A stretch of DNA of 64,000 bases. Source: Bacillus sp. cl95. Lineage in GTDB: Bacteria > Bacillota > Bacilli > Bacillales > Cytobacillaceae. A model generated the notes under the pieces. It did no database searches, was not told the DNA's origin, and was given only the letters and a program-made list of their open reading frames with translations. A program made the position numbers and the translations under genes. This document shows, piece after piece, positions 1-7,545 of the stretch (positions are counted from its first letter, which is position 1; the number at the start of each line of letters is the position of its first letter). The DNA lies in NCBI RefSeq assembly GCF_900115925.1, contig NZ_FOYF01000002.1, forward strand, positions 530,194-594,193, in the 5' to 3' direction.

Positions 1-285
1 CATGTGAAACTACTTCGCGATTGGGTTGCAGAAGAGACTTACGAACAGGAAAAGGAAATCGATGAACAACAGTTGGAGTTAATGAATGAGGTTCTAGCAC
101 AGGCAATGGAATTAGGGCTATCAGTTACGATTACGCATTATCGAAAGCCGAGACATGAACTCATCATTGGCAAGATCCACTACTGGAATGAGTTGTCTCA
201 AAAGCTTCATATCATAGACCGCTTTGAAGAAGTACATCGAATTCCATTCAAGCACATTGCCGATGTACGGCTAACAGATGAATAA
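1..285 (+). CDS. YolD-like family protein (5' end outside window)
   Basis: This is the C-terminal part of a YolD-like protein. The frame is open from the first base, reading H-V-K-L-L-R-D-W. YolD proteins normally have ...PEH-(V/I)-K-x-L-R-x-W near residue 20, so the true start lies upstream of the window and the GTG at position 4 is an internal Val codon. YolD proteins are about 110 residues, often downstream of a Y-family DNA polymerase (UvrX/YqjW) and linked to the SOS response. That partner is not visible here. The family fold is SH3/Sm-like with no known catalytic residues. The match rests on the conserved LRDW and on the H-Y-W-N segment near the middle. Confidence 0.85.
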   Translation, partial: HVKLLRDWVAEETYEQEKEIDEQQLELMNEVLAQAMELGLSVTITHYRKPRHELIIGKIHYWNELSQKLHIIDRFEEVHRIPFKHIADVRLTDE

Positions 286-391
286 GGATTGAAAGGAGGG
301 CCAAGAGGCATTGTTACTCTTTTTTCAGTTGAGCTAAAATCCGACCGTGAACGTGAATAATCCTGGAAACAGAAATCAAATTAAAACAAAG

Positions 392-415
392 GGCGGCCAT
401 ATATAATTGGCCGCC
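392..415 (-). terminator. Terminator of the CDGSH gene
   Basis: GC-rich hairpin with 8-bp arms (GGCGGCCA / TGGCCGCC) and an AT loop. On the minus strand it is followed by CTTTGTTTT, so it most likely ends the minus-strand CDGSH transcript. It could also stop reading-through from the YolD gene. Confidence 0.7.
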
Positions 416-424
416 ACTAGCATA

Positions 425-646
425 TTATTCTTCTTTATCCTTCAAAACTTGAACAGCGCGCACGCAAGAATCAAATTTACCCTTATGCGTGCCGTCACAG
501 AAAGGAAGCTTTGAAGACATACCACATCGGCAAAGAGAAAAAGCCTGTTTTGTTTCAAAAACATTTCCATCGACATCAATCAATTCTACTTCTCCTGTCA
601 CACGTAGCGGGCCGTTATCCATCACTTTAATTTGCACCTTTGACAT
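425..646 (-). CDS. CDGSH iron-sulfur domain protein
   Basis: Small 73-residue protein of the CDGSH (mitoNEET-like) family, expected to bind one 2Fe-2S cluster with three Cys and one His. The motif C-R-C-G-x-S-x-x-x-P-F-C-D-G-T-H is present in the second half, holding all four ligands. The N-terminal part is a short beta segment typical of bacterial single-CDGSH proteins. I place the start at the ATG giving MSKVQ, because AGAGGTG lies just upstream of it, rather than at the longer frame start at 664. It is transcribed divergently from the HesB-like gene, another Fe-S-linked protein. The physiological role is not known; redox or cluster transfer is inference. Confidence 0.9.
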   Translation of the reverse strand: MSKVQIKVMDNGPLRVTGEVELIDVDGNVFETKQAFSLCRCGMSSKLPFCDGTHKGKFDSCVRAVQVLKDKEE

Positions 647-758
647 TTTAAGCACCTCTTTCACAAATTGTTCACATTTTTATTCATGATTTGATATTAA
701 AAGGAAGTATTGGAAAAAGCAACTAATACTTTTCCGAAACGATTTCCGCAGCTTTCGA

Positions 759-788
759 CTGGCATATGCTACAATTATCATATGCCAG
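759..788. promoter_or_regulatory. Perfect 10-bp-arm dyad in divergent CDGSH/HesB promoter region
   Basis: CTGGCATATG and CATATGCCAG form a perfect inverted repeat with a 10-nt spacer that contains TACAAT, a plausible -10 element for the HesB-like gene starting at 807. No T-run follows, so an operator is more likely than a terminator. The binding protein is unknown. Confidence 0.5.
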
Positions 789-806
789 ACGAAAGGGGCT
801 TTAAAC

Positions 807-1133
807 ATGGAAATTAAAATGACAGAAGCAGCGGCCCAAAAAATCAATGAAAAGTTGCAAGGGAAGCTAGGCTTCCTGAAGTTGAAATATGAAACAGAAG
901 GTTGCGGTTGTGTAGTGAGCGGGGTTACAGCCCTGTGGTTCGTTGATGAATTAGACGAAGATGACCAGGCCATTCAAACGAATGATATAACCGTTCATAT
1001 AGAAAAATCAAAGGTTGTATTTCTGGATGAAAATATGACAATAGATTTCTCAGAAAGCGCAAATACATTTCAGTTGCGAAGTCCAAATCAAATCCTTAAC
1101 GGAAGAATGAGTTTTGTAGATCATACAAAATAG
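807..1133 (+). CDS. yqkB: HesB/YadR/YfhF-family Fe-S biosynthesis-like protein
   Basis: A 108-residue protein of the HesB-like (A-type scaffold-like) fold, corresponding to B. subtilis YqkB. It opens MEIKMTEAAAQKI, as HesB-like proteins do. The central EGCGCVVSG holds two Cys, but the C-terminal Cys-x-Cys of true IscA/SufA scaffolds is missing (the end reads RSPNQILNGRMSF). It therefore belongs to the YfhF/YqkB branch, whose cluster-binding ability is unproven. The start is supported by GAAAGGGG upstream. It is monocistronic and followed by a terminator. An operator-like dyad lies over its probable promoter. Confidence 0.88.
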   Translation: MEIKMTEAAAQKINEKLQGKLGFLKLKYETEGCGCVVSGVTALWFVDELDEDDQAIQTNDITVHIEKSKVVFLDENMTIDFSESANTFQLRSPNQILNGRMSFVDHTK

Positions 1134-1148
1134 AGAATTCGTCTAAAG

Positions 1149-1174
1149 AAGCTGCCATTTAGGCAGCTTTTCTT
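1149..1174 (+). terminator. Terminator after yqkB
   Basis: Stem AAGCTGCC / GGCAGCTT with a 5-nt loop followed by TTCTT. Repeat A copy 1 begins at the T-run. Confidence 0.8.
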
Positions 1175-1439
1175 GTGGTCTAGGAAATTATAAAATAAAT
1201 TAATGTGGATAACTTTCTACGTTTGTCTAATAATCCAGCTCCAGCACCCCGCCCCTCGGGGTTGTTTCCTAAAGCCGAAACAACCTTGGTCATAAGCCAA
1301 ATCACTTCAGAAATCAGGACAAGGAACGCTTCGGCAGCATTAACATCGCACGAAGAAAAAGCGATAGCTTTTTCGAGGATGACTGCGTGGTTCGTCTTAT
1401 GCCTGTCAGGGCTAAACAGGGCGCTTGCGCCTTTTGTTC
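1173..1439. repeat. Repeat A, copy 1 (267 bp)
   Basis: Near-identical to 32448-32714, both 267 bp long with scattered substitutions and no large indel. Each copy begins TTGTGGTCTAGGA at the T-run of an upstream gene's terminator and ends GGCGCTTGCGCCTTTTGTTC. Internal hairpins include GGTTGTTTC/GAAACAACC, a GATA-tetraloop hairpin at 1348-1379 and GGCGC/GCGCC near the end. It is non-coding: the open frame through it lacks a Shine-Dalgarno. The GC-rich hairpins contrast with the AT-rich flanks. Its family, function and mobility are unknown. Confidence 0.85.
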
Positions 1440-1585
1440 TGGAATGATGGGTTAATATTGTTCAAAGCCTTCTTGGAAACGCCCTTACTTTCAGAGGGAT
1501 TTTAAAAAAAGAGCAAAAATCGACAGATTATGATAACTTTAAAGATTAATGTGGAATAATATAAATCGGTTGTTTCTTAAAATAA

Positions 1586-1736
1586 GGCTCTTTTCTTACA
1601 CTTTGTTGTTATTGTTATACTAAAACCATTAGGGGTTTATCTTTTAGAATTTTATTTTGAGGAAAAGAGCACGAAATAAGAATCCATGCGTGTTGTTACT
1701 TAATTCGTAAGAGCAACATTCAATGCCAAAACAACC
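1586..1736. mobile_element. MITE-like element B, copy 1 (151 bp, 8-bp direct repeats)
   Basis: Related over its length to 15390-15570. The ends are imperfect inverted repeats starting GGCTCTTTTC and, on the other strand, GGTTGTTTTG. TAAAATAA flanks the element directly on both sides (1578-1585 and 1737-1744), like an 8-bp target-site duplication. It lacks the roughly 30-bp internal hairpin of copy 2. No coding capacity. Ends beginning GGCTCTTT with 8-bp duplications recall ISL3-family elements; that assignment is inference. Confidence 0.65.
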
Positions 1737-1841
1737 TAAAATAAAGATGTTTATATGGAACTGTAATAAACAAAATGAACATCCGTATCGTCCGTATATT
1801 ACAGGATTCAAATTATTGATTGAATATGAAAGGTAACGAAA

Positions 1842-3092
1842 ATGAGTATAATAAAGGATTTTTTGCTACAACTAACATTTATGATAATACCTATATTTAT
1901 TTACTTTACTTTTATTACAGAGAGGGTAAAGACGGAGAAAAATAAAAAAGTAATCATGTCTATTTTATGGGGATTATCCATCATATTTTGCATGTCCTTT
2001 CCCGTGATTTTTGGTGAAAATGCGCGTCTGGAGTTAAGAATTATTCCTCTATTATTTGGCACCTTATACGGCGGATTTTGGTCAGGCATCTTCCTATCAG
2101 CCCTTATAATACTTTATCGCCTTTATTTTGGAATTAGTATAGGTTTTTACAATACTGTTGTTGTTTTATTATTAACACTGCCTGTTATTTTGTTTTTTCA
2201 AAAATCGTTTGCAAGTTCGAAAAAAGACAAAAGGGTAAAAGTTGCGGTTGGTCTATCATTATACTACTGTCTAATTGGCCTTACTTCCTTTGGTATTCTA
2301 AGAGGTTTTTCAATAGAATATCTTAAAGTACAGGTTATTCATCTTATCTTTGTAGTGGTCGTTACTTGGTTTTTCACTGTGTTAGTTGAAACGATCTCAG
2401 AGATTCATCAGCTTCGATTGGAGATGCAAAACACAGAGAAGTTACGGGTTATCAGTGAATTAACAAGTGTTTTTGCTCATGAAATTAGAAATCCGATGCA
2501 AGTTACTCGTGGCTTTCTCCAACTTTTAAACGAGCCTGATTTGCCTGAAAAAAAGAAAGAATATATCCAATTATCCATTGAAGAATTAGATCGTGCAAAT
2601 GAAATTATTAATGATTTTTTAACTTTTGGAAAACCATCAATAGATAATTACGAAAGAATCGATGTAGGTAATCAGTTACATCGTGTAGCCAATATCATCC
2701 AAAGTTACGCCATGAGCCATCATGTTGAGGTTGAAACGAATGTTCGTGATAACTGCTGGATATATGCTAATCCGCAAAAATTGAACCAATCTTTGATCAA
2801 TATTTTAAAAAATGCGATAGAGTCTATGCCAGATGGTGGAATTGTTTGGATTTCGTGTACTACCACTGATGATGGATATATAAAGATAAACATTAAGGAT
2901 CAAGGGATTGGTATGACAAAAAAGCAAATTGATAGGCTTGGTTCTCCATTTTATTCTTTAAAGGAAAGTGGGACAGGACTAGGAATGATGGTAAGTTTTC
3001 AAATTGTCCGTTCTTTCAAAGGTAAAATACAAGTGAACAGTGAAAAGGATATTGGGACAGAAATTATTATTCTTTTACCCCAGATGAACTAA
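1842..3092 (+). CDS. KinB-like membrane sensor histidine kinase
   Basis: A 416-residue orphan histidine kinase. Residues 1-185 hold about six hydrophobic segments resembling the 5TM/LytS-like sensor region of KinB-type sporulation kinases. A short linker leads to the HisKA domain with FAHEIRNPM (phospho-acceptor His about 213). The ATPase domain follows with N box NILKNAIESM (about 310), G1 DQGIGM and G2 GTGLGM. No response regulator is adjacent, as expected for a kinase feeding the Spo0 phosphorelay. The start has GAAAGG upstream. KinB also works in biofilm and osmotic signalling, so sporulation is inferred from architecture, not proven. It sits between repeat elements and accessory genes, so it may not be ancestral here. 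Confidence 0.85.
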   Translation: MSIIKDFLLQLTFMIIPIFIYFTFITERVKTEKNKKVIMSILWGLSIIFCMSFPVIFGENARLELRIIPLLFGTLYGGFWSGIFLSALIILYRLYFGISIGFYNTVVVLLLTLPVILFFQKSFASSKKDKRVKVAVGLSLYYCLIGLTSFGILRGFSIEYLKVQVIHLIFVVVVTWFFTVLVETISEIHQLRLEMQNTEKLRVISELTSVFAHEIRNPMQVTRGFLQLLNEPDLPEKKKEYIQLSIEELDRANEIINDFLTFGKPSIDNYERIDVGNQLHRVANIIQSYAMSHHVEVETNVRDNCWIYANPQKLNQSLINILKNAIESMPDGGIVWISCTTTDDGYIKINIKDQGIGMTKKQIDRLGSPFYSLKESGTGLGMMVSFQIVRSFKGKIQVNSEKDIGTEIIILLPQMN

Positions 3093-3273
3093 AGTTAGAG
3101 AGCATACGCCAAATATCAGCAAGCTAGTTTGTTTAATTAGATACTTTCCATCTGTTTGATTGAGCGCCAGCACATGGTATAATAAGAAACTTGGGTAATT
3201 ACAATCATTACCTAAACTGAACGGAAGCCAAAAAAAGCCTCCGCAAAGCGATAAAATATGGAGGTGTAAGAGA

Positions 3274-3483
3274 ATGAATAAACGATGGACGATTGGTAAA
3301 ATAAAGGGATTTATTGAGAACAATTCGGAAAGTAAATTGTTAACGACGGAATATCACGGCTTTTCTCAAAAGTTATTACTTCAATGTGCATGTGGTAGCA
3401 ATTTTGAAAAAACATTTACGAAATTTAAAAATAATAACCAACGTAAATGTGACGTGTGTCAGCCGCCCAAGGGTGACCGATAA
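3274..3483 (+). CDS. Small cysteine-pair protein, unknown function
   Basis: A 69-residue basic protein with a strong GGAGGTG ribosome binding site. The C-terminal half has C-A-C-G and, 25 residues on, C-D-V-C-Q, so it could form a four-Cys zinc site like that of zinc-ribbon or nuclease-associated modules. The N-terminal half is a short helix-strand segment (MNKRWTIGKIKGFIENN). I do not recognise the family with certainty. It stands alone, followed by a terminator, in an accessory-looking region. DNA or RNA binding would be a guess from size and charge. Confidence 0.65.
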   Translation: MNKRWTIGKIKGFIENNSESKLLTTEYHGFSQKLLLQCACGSNFEKTFTKFKNNNQRKCDVCQPPKGDR

Positions 3484-3498
3484 CGCATAAAATAAACG

Positions 3499-3539
3499 AA
3501 GTGCTGATTTCTCCTAAAGAGAAGTTGGCACTTTTTTTT
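3499..3539 (+). terminator. Terminator after the small Cys protein
   Basis: Imperfect hairpin AAGTGC...GCACTT with inner TTCTC/GAGAA and a run of T. Confidence 0.7.
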
Positions 3540-3730
3540 ATAAAGTGAATTTCACTAAAGAGAGCTTAGAAGAATGTTCCTTCTTAAAATATTTGGGGCT
3601 TTGACCCTGGAAGGATTAACGGCATTTTTGTTGAAGTACCAATTAAAAGGAGCTTGGAGTTTCAAGCTCCGTATTTTATTACAATAACAGGCGCGTTAGC
3701 AGAATAAATCTTAAATAATATTAGTGAAAA

Positions 3731-3756
3731 TGAAATAAATATTGCGCTGATTCGAC
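3731..3756 (+). promoter_or_regulatory. Candidate ECF-type (autoregulatory) promoter
   Basis: TGAAAT, 16 nt, then CGAC. This fits the TGAAAC/TGTAAC-N16/17-CG(A/T)C pattern of Bacillus ECF sigma promoters, and ECF operons are commonly autoregulated. A matching site precedes sigX at 43619. Confidence 0.5.
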
Positions 3757-3803
3757 TAATCTATGAGTATAAAAAATCGGAGGGAAAATGGAGTGACCAA
3801 CTG

Positions 3804-4310
3804 ATGATTAGCAATGAAATTTCGGAGTGGTTTTACTTGTACAACAAAGATATATACCATTATTTGGTTTATTACATCGGGTCCAGTGATGTAGAAGATC
3901 TGGTGCAGGAAGTTTTTATCCGAGCAATTAAAGGCTTTGATACTTATCAGAAGAAATCAAGTCCTAAAACCTGGCTTTTTTCGATTGCGCGGAATGTGGG
4001 GATAGATGAAATTAGAAAAAGAAAGCGTTTAAGGATGAAGCAAATGATTTGGTTCCGGGATGAGCAAACGGATAAGGAAACACCGGAGAAAATTCTCCAA
4101 CTAAATGAAAATAACCGATTGCTTTATCAAGCAATTCAATCTTTAAAAGCAAATTATCGGGATGTAATCATCCTTAGAGGGATTAAAGAATTTTCTGTAT
4201 CTGAAACAGCATCGATATTAAATTGGAATGAAAATAAGGTTCGAATAACCTATCATCGTGCGTTAAAGACACTACAAAAAGTAAAGGAGGATTTTCTTCA
4301 TGAAAGATAA
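3804..4310 (+). CDS. ECF RNA polymerase sigma factor, SigX-like
   Basis: A 168-residue ECF sigma factor. Region 2 includes DVEDLVQEVFIRAIKGF and KTWLFSIARNVGIDEIR (residues about 30-75). Region 4 includes YRDVIILRGIKEFSVSETA followed by an HTH (about 115-160). It resembles the SigX of this same window (KTWLFSIARNVAIDFFR), so the two are paralogues. The next gene, overlapping by 11 nt, is its probable anti-sigma factor. The start is odd: GGAGGG at 3780-3784 is well spaced for an out-of-frame ATG at 3788 that reads Met-Glu-stop, and the sigma ATG follows 16 nt later. Translation may therefore be coupled to a two-codon leader. Confidence 0.88.
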   Translation: MISNEISEWFYLYNKDIYHYLVYYIGSSDVEDLVQEVFIRAIKGFDTYQKKSSPKTWLFSIARNVGIDEIRKRKRLRMKQMIWFRDEQTDKETPEKILQLNENNRLLYQAIQSLKANYRDVIILRGIKEFSVSETASILNWNENKVRITYHRALKTLQKVKEDFLHER

Positions 4311-5085
4311 TGAGAAATTTTATGATTTAGAGAGAAAAATTCGATCATTACCAGAACCTGATTATGATAAATCGTTTACCAAAGATACACAAGATATCAT
4401 CCATGGAAACCTGTTACAATTTGCAAGTTCATATTTTAAGAAGAAAAAGAGAATTGCAATAATGAGTAAGATTTCATTAGGTTTAGTTAGTGTTGCTGCA
4501 TTCGTATTATTCGCCCTTCTTACTATTCCAATAAACGGGGATGGTCCATCGAGTCTTGATCCAAATGAACAAGGGCAACAGAGTAAAAACCATAATACAA
4601 TAGATGAAAATAAAGTGGACAATGATAAAGATGCTATTAATGAGAACAAACCTGATAAATTAACAGAAACGATTCTTTATGAAAATACAGAATATGGATT
4701 TACCTTTGCGTTACCCAAAAGTTGGGAGGGATACCAGATTGTGTCAGATACTTGGGAGGGTATTGATCAACAACAAAGTGAAATAATTGAAAATGGTCAA
4801 ATCCTTTTAATCAGACATCCTGAATGGACGAAGGAAAAACCGAGACAAGATATACCGATTATGATTTTTACTCTTAATCAATGGTCCTCACTTGAAAAAG
4901 GGGAATTTCATATTGGTGCAGCACCTATTGGTCCAGCAATGCTGGGGCAAAATAATAAATATGTTTTCGCACTTCCGGCTAGATATAACTTTGCATTACT
5001 AGAGGGATATATAGAAGTAGAAAGTATTTTAGAGAACAATCCACTTCAATCGAAAAATGGAGAAAAAGATACATCCAATAATTGA
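4300..5085 (+). CDS. Probable membrane anti-sigma factor for the upstream ECF sigma
   Basis: A 261-residue single-pass membrane protein. Residues 1-52 are a charged cytoplasmic segment expected to hold the sigma factor. One transmembrane helix spans about 54-77 (KISLGLVSVAAFVLFALLTI). An Asn/Asp/Lys-rich linker of about 45 residues follows, then an extracellular domain beginning YENTEYGFTFALPKSWEGY. No HxxxCxxC zinc motif is seen, so it is a RsiX-type rather than a ZAS-type anti-sigma factor. AAAGGAGG lies at good spacing inside the end of the sigma gene. The overlap and topology support the role; sequence similarity to a named family is weak to my eye. Confidence 0.75.
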   Translation: MKDNEKFYDLERKIRSLPEPDYDKSFTKDTQDIIHGNLLQFASSYFKKKKRIAIMSKISLGLVSVAAFVLFALLTIPINGDGPSSLDPNEQGQQSKNHNTIDENKVDNDKDAINENKPDKLTETILYENTEYGFTFALPKSWEGYQIVSDTWEGIDQQQSEIIENGQILLIRHPEWTKEKPRQDIPIMIFTLNQWSSLEKGEFHIGAAPIGPAMLGQNNKYVFALPARYNFALLEGYIEVESILENNPLQSKNGEKDTSNN

Positions 5086-5118
5086 ATAATCATCAGAAAT
5101 AATTCTCCAAACCACAAA

Positions 5119-5166
5119 AAAGGATAGATAAGGCATAATTCTCTGCTTTATCTATCCTTCTCTTCT
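5119..5166. terminator. Bidirectional terminator between convergent genes
   Basis: Stem AAGGATAGATAA / TTATCTATCCTT between the anti-sigma gene and minus-strand yqkD, with A-run on one side and T-rich tail on the other. Confidence 0.8.
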
Positions 5167-5191
5167 GCCTAATAAACCGTACGAAAATTTA

Positions 5192-6139
5192 TCAGCCTTC
5201 TGTTTTATCAATGGTAGGAACTGAGTGTTCTTTCCGCCAATAAAATTCTGTAAGGAATTCATCTACCACTCTTTCATAATCTTCCCGGTTTTCGTTTAGC
5301 GATTGAGCATGAACGCCGTTTGCCGCAATAAACAGTTTCTTAGGACCGGGCTTTTTTTCATAAAGGGCTTCGGTCATGGCTGGGAGAATGAAGTCATCCT
5401 TGCTGCTATGAATAAATAAGATGGGATGCTTAATATTTTCAATAACCGAAATGGGCGAAACAAGGTGAATCGAGTACTTATCACGTATCCGTAAGAAAGC
5501 ATCTGCCACTGGAATAAGAAGCAAGGAAGGAATCTTCATTTCTGCTTTTAAACGATAGGCTAACTGTTCTTTGAAATCTGAAAAAGGACAATCGGCAATG
5601 TAAAAATCAGCCCCATCTTCAAGCATTCCTGCATAAAGGAGCATGGTTGCCGCACCCATTGATTCACCGTGAATACCAATGCGTACCTCAGGGCCCTTTT
5701 CTGCCCTAAGCCAATCCACAACCGCCTTTAAATCGAATTTCTCATAATGCCCAAAGCTCGTTGTTTTTCCGCCAGATTCTCCATGGCGGCGATGATCGTA
5801 GATAATGGCATTAAATCCTCTTTTTAAAAACAAGTTCATGTACTTAATCGAATTCGTTTTACTTTCTGTTACGCCATGGCTTATGATCACGTATTGCGAA
5901 GTGTCATAAGGTTCGACCACAATCGCATTGATGTTATAGCCAAAGGGGGAGGATATGAGAACTTCCTTTTTAGGAAGTGACTCAAATTCAAGAGGATTAA
6001 GCCTTCCGGATTCCTCTTCTCTTTTACGGATAAGCATCTCATCTTTTTTCTTCATGTACATTAATCGATTCGTAAAGTAAAAACCGATAGAGGCAAAAAA
6101 TAAAAAGAGCGAAAATAGAAATCGAAAGGTCTTTTTCAA
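5192..6139 (-). CDS. yqkD: Alpha/beta hydrolase, YqkD family
   Basis: A 315-residue alpha/beta hydrolase with an N-terminal membrane anchor (residues about 5-25). The oxyanion region ISHGVTESK, the nucleophile elbow G-E-S-M-G (Ser about 160), the acid in SSKDDFILP (about 255) and the His in NGVHAQS (about 285) give a complete triad. Size and anchor match B. subtilis YqkD, which lies in the same neighbourhood. The substrate is unknown; these proteins resemble membrane-anchored esterases or peptidases facing out of the cell. The gene is convergent with the anti-sigma gene and shares its terminator. Confidence 0.9.
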   Translation of the reverse strand: MKKTFRFLFSLFLFFASIGFYFTNRLMYMKKKDEMLIRKREEESGRLNPLEFESLPKKEVLISSPFGYNINAIVVEPYDTSQYVIISHGVTESKTNSIKYMNLFLKRGFNAIIYDHRRHGESGGKTTSFGHYEKFDLKAVVDWLRAEKGPEVRIGIHGESMGAATMLLYAGMLEDGADFYIADCPFSDFKEQLAYRLKAEMKIPSLLLIPVADAFLRIRDKYSIHLVSPISVIENIKHPILFIHSSKDDFILPAMTEALYEKKPGPKKLFIAANGVHAQSLNENREDYERVVDEFLTEFYWRKEHSVPTIDKTEG

Positions 6140-6235
6140 AAATATCCCTCCGTCATAATCGGATAACGTGTAAGGGGTGGATATGGATCCAGTCTCACTT
6201 ATCTTATTTTACCATTCAGACAAGCTGTTAAAACA

Positions 6236-6265
6236 ACAAAAAAGCCGCTTTTCATAGCGGCTTTT
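6236..6265 (-). terminator. Terminator of the 43-codon small gene
   Basis: AAAGCCGCT / AGCGGCTTT hairpin; on the minus strand it is followed by TTTTTGTTGTTTT directly after the small gene's stop. Confidence 0.8.
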
Positions 6266-6270
6266 GCATT

Positions 6271-6402
6271 TTAAGATTGAGCATTTTCACGTTTCGTCGG
6301 ATGAATCGCTTTTTCTAATTCTTCAGCTGCGATTAGACGCTTTCCAGTATCCGCACTTGCTTTACCTTTTTGGCTATTTCCCTTATCACGATTTTGACTC
6401 AT
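6271..6402 (-). CDS. Small hydrophilic protein, 43 residues, unknown
   Basis: This short gene starts ATG-AGT-CAA (MSQNRDKGNSQKGKAS...) and ends ...KRENAQS. It has a textbook AAAGGAG nine bases before the ATG and its own terminator just after the stop, so it is a real expression unit. The first 18 residues are rich in Asn, Gln, Lys, Gly and Ser. The second half, TGKRLIAAEELEKAIHPT, looks helical. I do not recognise a family. Size and composition recall small spore or stress peptides of bacilli, but no small acid-soluble protein signature is visible. It lies between yqkD and the HMG-CoA lyase gene on the same strand. Confidence 0.75.
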   Translation of the reverse strand: MSQNRDKGNSQKGKASADTGKRLIAAEELEKAIHPTKRENAQS

Positions 6403-6491
6403 AGTTGATAGCTCCTTTCAGTGTTGTCTTCTTTTAATAAGATGTTTCAACCGAAGGAGAACTATTCAATATGTACCATGAAATGAACAAA

Positions 6492-7397
6492 TTAGTTATG
6501 GACTGCATTCAACTTATAGAAAGCACTATCAATATTGCGGCTAAGATGAGGGAGCAATGAGTTTAATGCATCAATAATCTTATTGAGATCAATTCCAGTC
6601 CTAATGCCCATCCGTTCAAGCATATAGACAACATCTTCCGTAGCAGCATTTCCAGATGCACCAGGGGCGAAAGGACATCCGCCTAAGCCACCGGCAGAAG
6701 TATCAAAACGGTCAATTCCCGCTTGTAGGGCAGCTAAAATATTAGCGACAGCAAGTTTTCTCGTATCATGAAAATGAGCTGTTAAAAGAACGTTCGGAAA
6801 AGCCGATTTCAACTTTGAAAATAAAGAATAAGATTCAGTAGGTGCAGCCATTCCGATTGTGTCGGCCACGCTTAATTCATCGACTCCAGCCTCGACAAAC
6901 TCTCCGCATAATTTCAATGTGTCATCCTCAAGAATTTTGCCTTCGTAAGGACAATAGAAAGCGGTAGAGATACAAGCTCTGACAAAAAGCCCTTTTTCCT
7001 TCAGAGACGCAATGATGGGCTTTAGTTCTTCCATGCTTTCTGCTGTTGTTTTATTAATATTTTTCTGGTTAAACGTGTTACTGACTCCGACAAAAACCGC
7101 CACTGCTCGGCAATCGGTTTCTAACAAGCGATCAATTCCTTTTTGATTTGGAGCAAGGACGAAATTCCGACTTGCCTCGTCTAGACATTCGGAAATAATT
7201 TCATTTGCATCACTCATTTGTGGAACCCATTTGGGCGAAACGAGAGAAGTGAGCTCCATTTCCTTCATGCCAGCTTCTTTTAATCCTTTGATAAAGTTGA
7301 TTTTTGCCTCAGTTGGAATGAATCCTTTTTCATTTTGCAGACCGTCACGAGGGCCTACCTCAATGATGGTGACGTCTTTAGGTAAGTGCAAAGTCAT
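6492..7397 (-). CDS. Hydroxymethylglutaryl-CoA lyase
   Basis: A 301-residue cytoplasmic TIM-barrel enzyme that cleaves HMG-CoA to acetoacetate and acetyl-CoA, the last step of leucine breakdown. The N-terminal EVGPRDGLQNE holds the metal-binding Asp. TAHFHDTR carries the paired His ligands, and GGLGGCPFAPGASGN holds the catalytic Cys. Length matches bacterial enzymes (B. subtilis YngG). It is transcribed away from the thiolase-ScoAB genes, which can process the acetoacetate formed, so the four genes make a functional group. The start is backed by GGAGGGTT upstream. Confidence 0.95.
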   Translation of the reverse strand: MTLHLPKDVTIIEVGPRDGLQNEKGFIPTEAKINFIKGLKEAGMKEMELTSLVSPKWVPQMSDANEIISECLDEASRNFVLAPNQKGIDRLLETDCRAVAVFVGVSNTFNQKNINKTTAESMEELKPIIASLKEKGLFVRACISTAFYCPYEGKILEDDTLKLCGEFVEAGVDELSVADTIGMAAPTESYSLFSKLKSAFPNVLLTAHFHDTRKLAVANILAALQAGIDRFDTSAGGLGGCPFAPGASGNAATEDVVYMLERMGIRTGIDLNKIIDALNSLLPHLSRNIDSAFYKLNAVHN

Positions 7398-7545
7398 GTT
7401 AACCCTCCTTTATACATATTTTTATTGTAGGATGAACAAATTCTAAAAATCAAGAATAATAGAAATTTTGACAAAATAAAAGGAATTTTGAGTTTTCGCT
7501 CGAACTAAATAATAGTGAACAACAACGATAGAAGGGAAGATGGAG

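Larger units (their letters stand above)
1134..1841. other. 708-bp gene-free stretch holding two repeat elements
   Basis: The interval holds the yqkB terminator, repeat A copy 1 (1173-1439) and MITE-like element B copy 1 (1586-1736). The remaining bases are AT-rich with no gene I can support; an open frame across repeat A has no ribosome binding site. Confidence 0.8.
3484..3803. other. 320-bp intergenic stretch
   Basis: Holds the terminator at 3499-3539, a second hairpin at 3649-3670 (GGAGCTTG/CAAGCTCC, followed by GTATTTTATT) and an ECF-type promoter at 3731-3756. No gene is supportable between them. Confidence 0.7.

Noticed and set aside
1205-1447. 80-codon open frame within repeat A copy 1
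   Set aside because: It has no ribosome binding site, lies within a hairpin-rich repeat, and the second copy (32480-32665) is open for only 61 codons, so the frame is not kept.
4362-4649. Minus-strand open frame inside the anti-sigma gene, and the many similar antisense frames elsewhere
   Set aside because: They mirror strongly coding plus-strand genes, have no ribosome sites and produce low-complexity products.
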